From Lewinellaceae bacterium (GTDB taxonomy: Bacteria > Bacteroidota > Bacteroidia > Chitinophagales > Saprospiraceae): DNA of 64,000 bases. Each line of letters begins with the position of its first letter. The stretch's first letter is position 1. The notes under the pieces were generated by a model. It did no database searches, was not told where the DNA came from, and saw only the letters and a list, made by a program, of their open reading frames with translations. The translations under genes were made by a program, and so were the position numbers. Below are positions 1-9,800 of the stretch, one piece after another. Location of the stretch: contig JACJYH010000004.1 of NCBI GenBank assembly GCA_020636195.1, positions 186,001 to 250,000 on the forward strand, written 5' to 3'.

Positions 1-405
1 AGCCCATGTATTTGGTAAAAATATCCCGGAAGCATTCAATATCATCATCAACCAAGGCATCCTTTCATCGTATTGGATATCTAATTTTTCTTGTAATTGA
101 TGTATATTTTCCTTCAATGCACCATTCAGTGGTGTAAGCTTTAGGGCTTTCTCATAGTATAAAACAGCCATGGCAATACTACCCGTTTTATAGTAACAAT
201 AACCCATGTGCTCAAATAGTGATGTATTAACTACACCTTGATCTTCCATGTTTTTAAATGAAGTCAACGCAGATGTATAATCGCCTTTCATAAATAAACC
301 CATACCATCTTCTACATCAGGCGCACCTATTGATATCCACGGCTTACCAACCATCAGTAGGAATAAAATTATCCTGATTTGCAACTTAACACTAAAAAAA
401 AACAT
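1..405 (-). CDS. BatE-like TPR protein (partial, C-terminus beyond window)
   Basis: This gene runs off the left edge; 135 codons from the start are visible. The N-terminus is hydrophobic (M-F-F-F, then an IRIILFLLM stretch), like a signal peptide or membrane anchor. It is followed by two TPR-like helical repeats containing GDYTSALTSFKNM and GSIAMAVLYYEKALKLTP. After these comes an ENIHQLQEKLDI segment and a hydrophobic run beginning at the window edge. TPR proteins of this shape occur in Bacteroidota as BatE, next to the BatA-D von Willebrand-factor genes. The bat neighbours would lie outside the window, so the BatE assignment is inference. The start codon is the ATG just after a run of nine T on the coding side. 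Confidence 0.7.
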   Translation of the reverse strand, partial: MFFFSVKLQIRIILFLLMVGKPWISIGAPDVEDGMGLFMKGDYTSALTSFKNMEDQGVVNTSLFEHMGYCYYKTGSIAMAVLYYEKALKLTPLNGALKENIHQLQEKLDIQYDERMPWLMMILNASGIFLPNTWA

Positions 406-441
406 ATTACAACCATTTATAAATTAATCAACGTTAGCAAG

Positions 442-473
442 TTTGTTTTAGTTGTTGGATTATTATACTTTTG
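442..473 (+). promoter_or_regulatory. Bacteroidota-type promoter for the methyltransferase/glycosyltransferase pair
   Basis: TTTG at 442-445 is followed after 20 bp by TACTTTTG at 466-473, matching the Bacteroidota sigma-ABfr pattern (TTTG, about 20 bp, TAnnTTTG). Initiation would fall near 480, just ahead of the ATG at 496. This argues against a longer upstream start for the methyltransferase. Confidence 0.5.
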
Positions 474-495
474 TTTTTCAAAAACTCAATCATCC

Positions 496-1380
496 ATGAA
501 TGTATCCTGTAGGGTATGTGGTCAAAGCGAAAAATTAATCATTGATACCTATGACCATTCAATCACAAAGGAACCTTTTTCAATTTCATTATGTAAGCGA
601 TGTGGCTTTGGGGTTTCGCTTAAAGTGCCAGATTCAGAAAGTATAGGGAGGTATTATAAAAGTGAAGTGTATATATCGCATTCAGACACAAAAAAAGGAT
701 GGATATCACAGTTATACCACATCGTAAGAAATGTGATGTTAGAACGGAAATACAAGCTCATTTTGAAATTTACAAAGGGGAAAAAGCTCTTGGATGTTGG
801 CAGTGGAACGGGCTATTTTGGAGGTTTCATGAAGTCTAAAGGCTATGTTGTACAAGGGGTTGAAATAGACTTAGATGCGGGCAAAATAAGCCGAGAGAAG
901 TTTGGAATTTCGCCCATGTTGCCTGATGATTTTTTATGTTCTGATGAAGATGGCAACTATGATGTGATCACACTTTGGCACGTTATGGAGCACTTGTCAG
1001 ACCTAACATCATGGTGGACAAAATTATATAATTCTCTGAATAACAACGGTGTTTTAATTATTGCAATTCCAAATCATTCGTCATATGACGCTGAATATTA
1101 TAAGTCCTATTGGGCTGGATATGATGTGCCAAGACATATGTGGCACTGGACACCATTTTCTTTTGGCATTATGGCAAATAAGCACTTTTTTGAGGTAATT
1201 TACATGGAGGATATGCCATTTGATCCCTTTTATAATTCTTTACTCTCAGAGAAGTATATGAAGCGTACCATGGGACAATTAAGGGCATTTTTTATAGGTC
1301 TCAGAGCATTGCTCCATGGAAAACGCAATGTTGAAAAGAGTAGTTCGGTGATCTATGTGTTAAAAAAGCAACCAATTTGA
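496..1380 (+). CDS. Class I SAM-dependent methyltransferase with N-terminal zinc ribbon
   Basis: The 294-residue protein begins with two CxxC knuckles (CRVCG and CKRCG), typical of the zinc-ribbon head of Methyltransf_11/12/23-type enzymes in cell-surface glycan clusters. A Rossmann SAM-binding glycine motif follows (LLDVGSGTGYFGG, with an acidic strand end VEID) and a post-motif LWHVMEHL. The downstream glycosyltransferase starts inside its stop codon, so the two are probably co-translated and modify a surface glycan or lipid-linked sugar. An in-frame ATG at 379 would add a hydrophobic leader but overlaps the divergent TPR gene and lies upstream of the promoter; the ATG at 496 fits the zinc ribbon. 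The substrate is unknown. Confidence 0.8.
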   Translation: MNVSCRVCGQSEKLIIDTYDHSITKEPFSISLCKRCGFGVSLKVPDSESIGRYYKSEVYISHSDTKKGWISQLYHIVRNVMLERKYKLILKFTKGKKLLDVGSGTGYFGGFMKSKGYVVQGVEIDLDAGKISREKFGISPMLPDDFLCSDEDGNYDVITLWHVMEHLSDLTSWWTKLYNSLNNNGVLIIAIPNHSSYDAEYYKSYWAGYDVPRHMWHWTPFSFGIMANKHFFEVIYMEDMPFDPFYNSLLSEKYMKRTMGQLRAFFIGLRALLHGKRNVEKSSSVIYVLKKQPI

Positions 1381-2693
1381 AAAAGGTATTAATTATCACC
1401 TATTATTGGCCACCATCGGGTGGCGGCGGCGTTCAGCGATGGTTAAAAATGCAAAAGTATCTTGCTGATTTTGGATGGGAGCCAATCATATTTACACCAT
1501 CAAATCCTGAAATTGGAGCAGAAGATCATGCATTGACATCTGATATTCGATCAGAGACAAAGGTGATAAAAGTGCCAATTTGGGAACCATATACTTGGTA
1601 TAAAAAATTTACAGGTAAAGATCAGGATACCAAAGTGTATAATGGTTTCATGAATGAAGGGCACAAAAAAGAGAGTGTTACCCAAAAGATGTCAAAGTTC
1701 ATCAGAGGAAATTTTTTTATTCCGGATGCGCGAAGATTTTGGATCAAACCAGCAAGCAAATATCTGATACAATTTTTGAAAAAAGAGAAAATTGATGCGA
1801 TCATCTCAACTGGTCCACCACACTCAATGCACATGATTGCAATGAAGGTTGCTGCTCACTATAAAATTCCTTGGATAGCAGACTTCAGAGATCCATGGAC
1901 GAGAATAGACATTTATGATAAACTCAGACTTACGCCAATAGCAGATTGGTACCACCACTATTTAGAGAAAAAGGTTCTTTCAAATGCTGACCATGTAGTT
2001 GCTGTAACCTGGACTATGGGAGATGAATTTAAGGAGATTTGTCCTTCAGCTCAGGTGAGCGTCATCACCAATGGATTTGATGAAGCAGACTTTCAAAACA
2101 ATGAAAAAATGCAGCATTCAAGGTTTGTTATAAGCTATTTAGGATCTATGAATGCAGATAGAAATCCTTCCGATTTGTGGAAAGCAATTCAACAGATAAA
2201 AGAAAATCATTTTGACCTGTATCAATATTTAGATCTACAGTTGATAGGACAGATAGATGCGGAAGTAATACAGTCTGTAAAAGATTATCAATTGGATGAA
2301 GTAGTAACTTTTAGATCGTTTATACCACACAACGAAGCTATTACATCTATGGTATCTTCAGACCTTTTGTTGATTATCATAAATAAATCCATCAATCAGT
2401 CCGGTATATTACCCGGAAAGATGTACGAATACATAGGTTCAGGAAATCCTATTTTGTGCATTGGTCCTAAAGGCTGTGATGCAGAAAAGTTGATGAACTC
2501 TATTGATAGCAATTACTTTGCACCATATGATAGTGTGGACATTATCCTTGAGAGATTGTTGGTTTACCTACAAACTTTCAAAAATATTACTGCATTGACT
2601 GCTCGGGTAGGTGATCAACATTTGAAATATAGTAGAAGGCTTTTAGCTCGAGATTATGCGCAACTTTTAAACCAAGTTGTTGATCAATCTTAA
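1377..2693 (+). CDS. GT4-type glycosyltransferase
   Basis: The 438-residue protein has a GT-B fold signature. The N-terminal YYWPPSGGGGVQRW glycine loop and central IADFRDPWT are typical of family-4-like glycosyltransferases in Bacteroidota exopolysaccharide clusters. The C-terminal half has the nucleotide-sugar region with ISYLGSM and the acidic GKMYEYIGSGNPIL motif that contacts the donor diphosphate. The start is a TTG whose last two bases form part of the methyltransferase stop, implying translational coupling. It probably adds a sugar to a lipid-linked or surface glycan in the cytoplasm. Donor and acceptor cannot be told from sequence. Confidence 0.85.
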   Translation: MKKVLIITYYWPPSGGGGVQRWLKMQKYLADFGWEPIIFTPSNPEIGAEDHALTSDIRSETKVIKVPIWEPYTWYKKFTGKDQDTKVYNGFMNEGHKKESVTQKMSKFIRGNFFIPDARRFWIKPASKYLIQFLKKEKIDAIISTGPPHSMHMIAMKVAAHYKIPWIADFRDPWTRIDIYDKLRLTPIADWYHHYLEKKVLSNADHVVAVTWTMGDEFKEICPSAQVSVITNGFDEADFQNNEKMQHSRFVISYLGSMNADRNPSDLWKAIQQIKENHFDLYQYLDLQLIGQIDAEVIQSVKDYQLDEVVTFRSFIPHNEAITSMVSSDLLLIIINKSINQSGILPGKMYEYIGSGNPILCIGPKGCDAEKLMNSIDSNYFAPYDSVDIILERLLVYLQTFKNITALTARVGDQHLKYSRRLLARDYAQLLNQVVDQS

Positions 2694-2699
2694 TCTAAT

Positions 2700-4064
2700 T
2701 TACAGATGCATAAGGACGAAAATACCACAGCCTGCGAAATAACCTATCGCTGCTAGGAGTGTGATATTTTTAAGATACCAAATGAAATCTATTTTCTCCA
2801 TTCCCATCGCCGCAACTCCCGCTGCTGAACCTATTATCAGCATGCTTCCACCCGTTCCGGCGGCATACGCCAAATAGTGCCATAATGAGTCATCCATTGG
2901 CAAATTGTACATTCCCATAGCTGCAGCAACCAAAGGTACGTTGTCAATGACAGCCGATAAAACTCCCAATAAAGTTATTACAACGTTATGGCTTGGGATG
3001 ACATGATTCAACGCTTCAGCTCCTGTATGCAACATACTTGCAGAGCCAACCACGGCAGATTCAAAGGCTGCAATAGCCAATAAAATACCCAAGAAAAATA
3101 GAATGCTAGAAATCTCTATCCTAGACAAGGCTTTGTGTGGTGAGTACACATGTTTTTTGTCAGGTGTAAAATCTTCCTCAGGGTGGATGTATTCCGAGAC
3201 CAACCATACCACCGATAAACTCAACATCATGCCTACATAAGGAGGTAGATGCGTAATGGTTTTGAATATTGGAACGAAAATAATCATGGCGAGACCCAAA
3301 TATAACATACGGTCGCTACTCAACAACTTCTCTGTTTTTTCATCTAATGAGTCTGCGGGAATATTGATTTCTCCTGAAAAAACCTTCATTCGAGATGCAA
3401 TGAATGCCGGTAATACGAAAGATATAACTGCCGGTATGAAAATGTACTCCATCAAGTGACCTGAAGAAACTTTCTTACCTATCCATAACATGGTTGTAGT
3501 CACGTCCCCAATTGGAGACCAAGCTCCGCCGGCATTGGCTGCTATGACGATCAAACAGACGAACCATATTCGCTCCTGTTTATTTTTAACTAATTTTCTT
3601 AAAATACTTATGAGTACAATTGTTGTAGTTAAATTATCGATGATAGCAGAAAGGAAAAAAGCAATGGTACCTACGATCCAAAGCAACTTGCGCTTATTCC
3701 TAGTTTTGACATAATCCTTTATAACATCAAATCCACGATGAAGGTCGATCAATTCAACAATCGTCATTGCACCAATCAAGAAGATAAGAATTTCTGCTAT
3801 TTTACCCAAATGGTGCAATAAGACACCTGTAAATCCTTCCTCTTGAACTTCAAAGGCAGATGCATCTAAATTTGACTTTAATGAAAATATCTCTCCATGG
3901 CTGTCTATAACATCCAGAATTCCATAGTGAAAACCTATTGCCAGAACCGCCCACATAATTGAACCCATCATTAACGCAGGAACTGTTTTATCCAGCTTTA
4001 ATGGGTGTTCAAATACAATGGCCAAGTACCCGATGATGAAAATCAGTACAACAATTGCTATCAT
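2700..4064 (-). CDS. nhaD: NhaD-type Na+/H+ antiporter
   Basis: The 454-residue integral membrane protein has about a dozen hydrophobic segments and the conserved NhaD/ArsB-superfamily core, including SAIIDNLTTTIVLI, NAGGAWSPIGDVTTTMLW and, in the second half, SAVIDNVPLVAAAMGM. The paired SAIIDN/SAVIDN motifs with polar residues inside membrane helices are characteristic of the ion-transporter superfamily. It should exchange Na+ (or Li+) for protons at the inner membrane for sodium and pH homeostasis. It lies tail-to-tail with the glycosyltransferase (6 bp apart) and 35 bp downstream of an exported glutaredoxin-like gene on the same strand, with which it could be co-transcribed. Confidence 0.9.
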   Translation of the reverse strand: MIAIVVLIFIIGYLAIVFEHPLKLDKTVPALMMGSIMWAVLAIGFHYGILDVIDSHGEIFSLKSNLDASAFEVQEEGFTGVLLHHLGKIAEILIFLIGAMTIVELIDLHRGFDVIKDYVKTRNKRKLLWIVGTIAFFLSAIIDNLTTTIVLISILRKLVKNKQERIWFVCLIVIAANAGGAWSPIGDVTTTMLWIGKKVSSGHLMEYIFIPAVISFVLPAFIASRMKVFSGEINIPADSLDEKTEKLLSSDRMLYLGLAMIIFVPIFKTITHLPPYVGMMLSLSVVWLVSEYIHPEEDFTPDKKHVYSPHKALSRIEISSILFFLGILLAIAAFESAVVGSASMLHTGAEALNHVIPSHNVVITLLGVLSAVIDNVPLVAAAMGMYNLPMDDSLWHYLAYAAGTGGSMLIIGSAAGVAAMGMEKIDFIWYLKNITLLAAIGYFAGCGIFVLMHL

Positions 4065-4099
4065 ATCAAAGTGTTATTGATTTTTTGTGAAAATCAAAA

Positions 4100-4717
4100 T
4101 TATTTTAGAGATTTTAAAAGAACCGGAAGTGATTCAATATTGTAATATGTTCTTCCTGCTGTTACAATCACAGGCATTTGAACATTCTTTTTATCGTAAT
4201 TGGCTTTTTCCAATTCTGACCACATCATATCATTATTTGGTTCGTGAATAGATGTATTCAGTTCTACAAACGGAATATGATTGTCTGTCAAATATTGCAC
4301 AGCATATTCGCATCTACCGCATCCATTTCTAGTAAAGATATTGATTTTATTGAGGTTCATTTGTGTGGAAGTAGTCATGACAGCCTTTCTTTCTGCTGCA
4401 TCAGCACTTTTGGTGGATTTTACAATCGAAATTGACGATGAATATCTACATTCTGTATTAGCAGGAGCTGTCAATGTAACTAATTTTACTTTAGATTTAG
4501 CACCAATGGTTGTTTTTACCGGCGAATTTTCATCGGCTACGAAACCCACTGTCTCAAATCTAAAACTCACCTCACTATCTGCTAACGTATTATTTATTCC
4601 ATACAGAGTAACTGAATTTGATCCTTGTTCCTCAATGATTTCTATGTCTTGTGATGCTTGGGAAAAACCAAATCCCAACAAAATAACATTGAATACAGCC
4701 ACTAATAATTGTCTCAT
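4100..4717 (-). CDS. Exported glutaredoxin-domain protein
   Basis: The 205-residue protein has an N-terminal signal peptide (hydrophobic core AVFNVILLGFGF, cleavage near SQA). A beta-rich segment of about 85 residues follows, which looks like an Ig-like or DUF1573-type fold. The C-terminal 80 residues form a glutaredoxin/NrdH-type thioredoxin fold with the redox motif CGRC in INIFTRNGCGRCEYA, a later cis-proline context QMPVIV, and a final helix. An extracytoplasmic glutaredoxin is unusual because glutathione systems are cytoplasmic; it may act as a periplasmic thiol reductase or isomerase. The partner is unknown. It is transcribed toward nhaD. Confidence 0.75.
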   Translation of the reverse strand: MRQLLVAVFNVILLGFGFSQASQDIEIIEEQGSNSVTLYGINNTLADSEVSFRFETVGFVADENSPVKTTIGAKSKVKLVTLTAPANTECRYSSSISIVKSTKSADAAERKAVMTTSTQMNLNKINIFTRNGCGRCEYAVQYLTDNHIPFVELNTSIHEPNNDMMWSELEKANYDKKNVQMPVIVTAGRTYYNIESLPVLLKSLK

Positions 4718-4787
4718 ATGTTTTAATTTTTAAATATTAATGAATATTTGAAATGAACAAAACCTGTTAAAAATACAAAGATACACA

Positions 4788-6581
4788 TTAATCTTCTAAT
4801 TTTAATACTTGAAGGAAAGCCTTTTGTGGAACTTCTACATTTCCTATCTGTCTCATCTTCTTTTTTCCTTTTTTCTGCTTTTCTAACAATTTTCGTTTTC
4901 TTGTGATGTCACCACCGTAACATTTAGCTGTCACGTCTTTTCGAAGTGCCGAAATGGTCTCTCTGGCGATGATTTTGGCGCCTATAGACGCTTGAATAGC
5001 GATGACAAATTGCTGTTTTGGAAGCAATTCCTTTAATTTCAAACAGATTTTTCTACCTATGTATTCTGCTTTTGTTCTATGCACAAGAGAAGAAAGTGCA
5101 TCCACAGGTTCACTATTTAATCTGATGTCTAATTTTACAAGATCTGATGCTCGATAATCAATTTGGTGGTAATCAAATGAAGCATATCCTCGGGAAATTG
5201 ATTTTAATCTATCATAAAAGTCAAAAACAATTTCAGCTAACGGCATTTCAAATGTCAACTCAATCCTTTCGGGAGTGAGGTAATGTTGTTTTGTCAAAAC
5301 CCCTCTTTTCTCCATACACAGAGTCATTATCGAGCCTATGTATTCGGGTTTGCTGATGATTTGAGCTCTGATATAGGGTTCTTCCACTTTGGCTATAAGG
5401 GTTGGGTCAGGCAGCTCATTTGGCGTGTGGATCATCCTTCCTTCTCCTTTGTGTGGATATAACATATAAGAAACATTGGGAACAGTAGTGATGACTTCTT
5501 GATCAAATTCCCTTGATAACCTTTCTTGAATAATTTCCAAGTGCAGCATGCCTAAAAATCCACAACGAAATCCGAAACCAAGGGCAACTGAAGATTCCGT
5601 CTCGAAGACCAAGGATGCATCGTTGAGCTGAAGTTTTTCTAAGCTGTCTCTTAGTTCTTCAAAATCTTCATTTTCAATAGGGTAGATCCCGGCAAATACC
5701 ATTGGCTTGACTTCTTCAAATCCTACAATGGCTTCTTTACAAGGTTGTTCATCATGGGTAATGGTATCACCAACTTTAATCTCCTTGGATTCTTTGATTC
5801 CTGTGATAATATAACCAACATTTCCGGCTTCAATTTTATCTTTGGGCACTTGAAGCATTTGTAAGATACCTATTTCATCCGCTTCATAGGATTTTCCTGT
5901 GTTGAAAAAGCGGACTTTGTCTCCCTTTCTCATAGTACCATTCAATATCCGGAAATAGGCGATGACACCTCTGAAAGAATTAAACATTGAGTCAAAAATC
6001 AATGCCTGCAAAGGGGCAGCAGGATCTCCCTTAGGTGGTGGTATTCTGTAAACAATGGCTTCCATCAAGGCTTCTATTCCGATTCCCGTTTTTCCTGAAG
6101 CGAGGATGATATCTTCTTTTTTACACCCAATGAGGTCTATCACTTGATCAGAAACTTCTTCAATCATAGCAGATTCCATATCAACCTTATTGAGTACGGG
6201 TATGATTTCTAGGTCGTGTTCTATGGCAAGATATAGATTGGATATGGTTTGTGCTTGTATACCCTGCGACGCGTCAACCAATAAAAGTGCTCCTTCACAT
6301 GCAGCGATGGATCTGGATACTTCGTAGGAGAAATCTACGTGACCCGGAGTGTCGATCATATTAAAGGTGTAGGTTTCACCATCATCATGTTGGTAGTACA
6401 TCTGAATAGCATGGCTTTTAATCGTGATACCACGTTCTCTTTCGAGATCCATGTCATCCAAAGCCTGAGCCTGCATATCCCTTTCGGAAATGGTCTTCGT
6501 AAACTCCAATAATCTATCCGATAAGGTACTCTTACCGTGGTCTATATGTGCTATGACACAAAAATTTCTTATGTTCTTCAT
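4788..6581 (-). CDS. lepA: Elongation factor 4 (back-translocating GTPase LepA)
   Basis: The 597-residue protein is normal in length for LepA. GTPase motifs are intact: G1 AHIDHGKST, switch region RERGIT, G3 DTPGH and G4 NKVD. EF-G-like domains II, III and V follow, including FRCGFLGMLHLEI, and the LepA-specific C-terminal domain carries YGGDITRKRKLLEKQKKGKKKM. It acts on the ribosome, remodelling stalled elongation complexes. The ATG at 6581 gives the canonical MKNIRNF start; an in-frame ATG nine codons upstream is less likely. The 270-bp intergenic region upstream (6582-6851) is very AT-rich and holds nothing else I can support except the divergent start region of the amylase gene. Confidence 0.97.
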   Translation of the reverse strand: MKNIRNFCVIAHIDHGKSTLSDRLLEFTKTISERDMQAQALDDMDLERERGITIKSHAIQMYYQHDDGETYTFNMIDTPGHVDFSYEVSRSIAACEGALLLVDASQGIQAQTISNLYLAIEHDLEIIPVLNKVDMESAMIEEVSDQVIDLIGCKKEDIILASGKTGIGIEALMEAIVYRIPPPKGDPAAPLQALIFDSMFNSFRGVIAYFRILNGTMRKGDKVRFFNTGKSYEADEIGILQMLQVPKDKIEAGNVGYIITGIKESKEIKVGDTITHDEQPCKEAIVGFEEVKPMVFAGIYPIENEDFEELRDSLEKLQLNDASLVFETESSVALGFGFRCGFLGMLHLEIIQERLSREFDQEVITTVPNVSYMLYPHKGEGRMIHTPNELPDPTLIAKVEEPYIRAQIISKPEYIGSIMTLCMEKRGVLTKQHYLTPERIELTFEMPLAEIVFDFYDRLKSISRGYASFDYHQIDYRASDLVKLDIRLNSEPVDALSSLVHRTKAEYIGRKICLKLKELLPKQQFVIAIQASIGAKIIARETISALRKDVTAKCYGGDITRKRKLLEKQKKGKKKMRQIGNVEVPQKAFLQVLKLED

Positions 6582-6851
6582 GTGGCCGCAAAGATAGCAT
6601 TTCCCCATTAACTTATGTATATGAATTATATGTATTTAATATACAAATTTTTAAATATATTTATGAATGGATATACCTACAAAATGGAAAGTTCAATTCC
6701 CAAAAATAATTGTGTGGCTATTAAATTAAAATTTAAACATACTCTAAATTTAAAAATACAAATAGCTGTGTTAATTAAAATGACTCAATTGGATGTAATC
6801 AGATCAACAAGATAACCAAAAATAATTCTATCTTTACAGGAGAATAAATTT

Positions 6852-9800
6852 ATGGGCATGCGTAAATTAGTTTTAGTTTTGTTTCAGTGGTTGGTTGTAA
6901 GTGTCGTTTATGGGCAAATTGTCTCACTAGATCCGGCATACGACACGGGACAAGAAATGACATTGTATTTTGATGCAACCCAAGGAAATGGAGAGTTGAT
7001 TGGTTCTACGTCCGTATATGCACATCTTGGAATAGTAACAGATGGGCCAAATGGAACAGCCTGGAAAAATGTTGTGGGAAATTGGGGTCAGGATGATGGC
7101 ATTGGGAAAATGGAACCTGTCACAGGGAAGCCCAATCAATGGAAGATTTCATTCAAACCAAACCTAAAAAGTTATTTTGGAGCTACTTCTAATACAACTA
7201 TTTTTAGATTGGCATGTGTCTTTAGAAATGCTGATGGAAGCAAGAAGGGTACTGCTACTGCCGGAAAATATGCGTGGGGTGAGATCACTTCTAATTTGGA
7301 TTTTTACATGGACATTGCCACAAATGATTATGTCAGAATTACCAGCCCATCTAATGAAGAATTATTTGTGAATGTCGGGGACAAAATACCTTTGCAGGCA
7401 ACATCATCGTCGAATGCGCAGGAATTACTTTTATTTATTGATGAAGGTTCAGGTGATGTAATGGTCGCTTCAGGCACCAATACAAACTTGGTGGATGCAA
7501 CTTATACAGTGGAAAAATCAATTAGTTTGAAAATAAAAAGTATTGCCATTTTTACCAATAACCACACCGATACAGTGCAGACGACTCTGAATATTATTGT
7601 AAGAAGGAGTACCGATACTCTTCCGGTTCCGCAAGGAATGAAGCAAGGTGTAAACTATCATCTTGATGACCCTTCCAAGGTTACTTTGGTACTTCTGGCG
7701 CCACATAAGTCATTCGTCTATGTGATTGGAGATATGACTGATTGGAAGGTTCTTGAAAACTATCAAATGCACATGGCACCCGATGGAGAAACTTTTTGGT
7801 TGGAAATAACTGATTTAATTCCCGGAAAAGATTATGTATATCAGTACTTCATTGACGGGACGATAAAAATGGCCGATCCATATACTGAACAGGTTGCTGA
7901 TCCATGGAATGACAGTGCAATACCATCTTCTATATTTCCAAACTTACCTGAGTATTCTCGCAAAGAAAATGGTTTGGCATCAGTATTAAAAACAGATCAA
8001 AAGGAATTTGATTGGAATCCAAAAGAAAAAAATTGGACTAGACCAGATATCAATCAATTGATCATATATGAGTTGCACATCCGTGATTTTTTAAAGTCTC
8101 ATAGCTTAAAAGACTTAGCAGACACACTATTATATTTGCAGCGTCTTGGAGTGGAAGCCATAGAGTTAATGCCGGTAAATGAGTTTGAAGGAAATGATTC
8201 TTGGGGTTACAATCCATCATTTTATTTTGCAGTTGACAAATACTATGGAACAAAAAATGATTTAAAAAATGTGATTCAACTAGCACATGAAAAGGGAATG
8301 GCCGTTATAATGGACATTGTATTGAATCATGCGTTCGGACAGTGTCCTTTAGTTCAGATGTATTTTGATAAGTCAACAAGTAAACCTGCTGCTGACAATC
8401 CATGGTTCAATCGAAATTATGTGGGACAATATCAATGGGGATACGATTTCAATCATGAAAGTAGTTATACTCAGAATTTTGTGGATGACGTCACAAGATT
8501 TTGGGTAGAAGAATTTCATTTTGACGGATTTAGGTTTGACTTTACAAAAGGATTTACTAATTACGCACCAAATGGTAGCGTCGATGGCTACGATGCGTCA
8601 AGGATAAAGATACTGAGCAGAATGGCGAATAAAATATGGTCTGTAAACCCTTCAACGTATGTTATCCTCGAACATTGGGCTCCTTCTGCTGAAGAAAGCG
8701 TTCTGGGTAGTCTCAATATGAAAATGTGGAGAAATAAAACCTATGATATGGTTCAAGCATCTACAGCCAATAATGCAGGTTCATTTGATGGAATGGCCAT
8801 AAAAACACATATTCCATTGATCAGTAGCCATGATGAACAGAGATTGGCATATGCATGCTTAACCCAAGGTAGATCATCAGGTCAATACAATATCAAGGAT
8901 TCACTGATTATGCTTGAAAGAATTAAAATGGCTGCTGCCTTCACCTACCTGCAGCCGGGGCCGAAAATGATTTGGCAATTTGATGAATTGGGATATGATG
9001 TAGATATTGATTATAATGGGAGATTAGGAAGAAAACCGCAGCCATGGGGTGCCGGAAGTTTGGGTTATTATGAAGATTCATTGCGCCAGTATGTTTATGA
9101 AGTGTATCGAAGTGTCCTAGAACTGAGAAAAAAAATAGGAGGAAATACGCTAATGCAGGCCAAAACAAACCATAAATTTACAGGGGATTATAGACGTTTG
9201 GTTTATGACACAGATTCATTGGATATAGTTTTGGTCGCAAATTTTAGTGTATCTGAGGTCAGTGTTTCTCCACAATTTACTGCAACAGGAACATGGTACG
9301 ATTATTTCTCAGGCGATTCATTAAACGTCACATCCCTAGATCAAAATTTCACATATCAAGCGGGGGAATGGCACATTTTTACCAATATAAGAGTAGCATC
9401 AGGTCGCCCGGAATTAATAAGAAACTATCAAAATCCTGTAACTGTTGATCCACCAAAATTTAAAGGCAACCAGAAAATAAAAATACTTTTTGATGCTACC
9501 AAGGCCGACCCCAAAGGTAGTTTAGGATTGATTGGTATGGATAAAGTCTATATGCAGGCAGGTGTCATTTTTAAAAATTCAGGAAATCAAAACCTACAAC
9601 ATATTGTAGGAAATTACAATGATGATGGGGTAGGGAAGATGACAAAAGTCAATGACAACATCTGGGAGATCGAACTGGTGCCAAATCAATATTTTAATGT
9701 GGGAGAAGAACAGATTGATAAAATTGGGGTTTGGTTCAGAAATGCGGACAACACCCGATTCGGATATGGATATCGTGGTGCAATAGTGTATATCAATGTT

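Noticed and set aside
379..495. Extended N-terminus of the methyltransferase from ATG 379 with a hydrophobic segment.
   Set aside because: It overlaps the divergent TPR gene and lies upstream of the promoter at 442-473; the zinc ribbon begins at 496.
4281..4733. 150-codon open frame on the plus strand opposite the glutaredoxin-like gene.
   Set aside because: The minus-strand gene has a signal peptide and CGRC domain; the opposite frame has no recognisable protein features.
6615..6815. 66-codon plus-strand frame between lepA and the GH13 gene.
   Set aside because: It has AT-rich lysine/isoleucine/asparagine composition, no family features and no ribosome site; probably chance in an AT-rich spacer.
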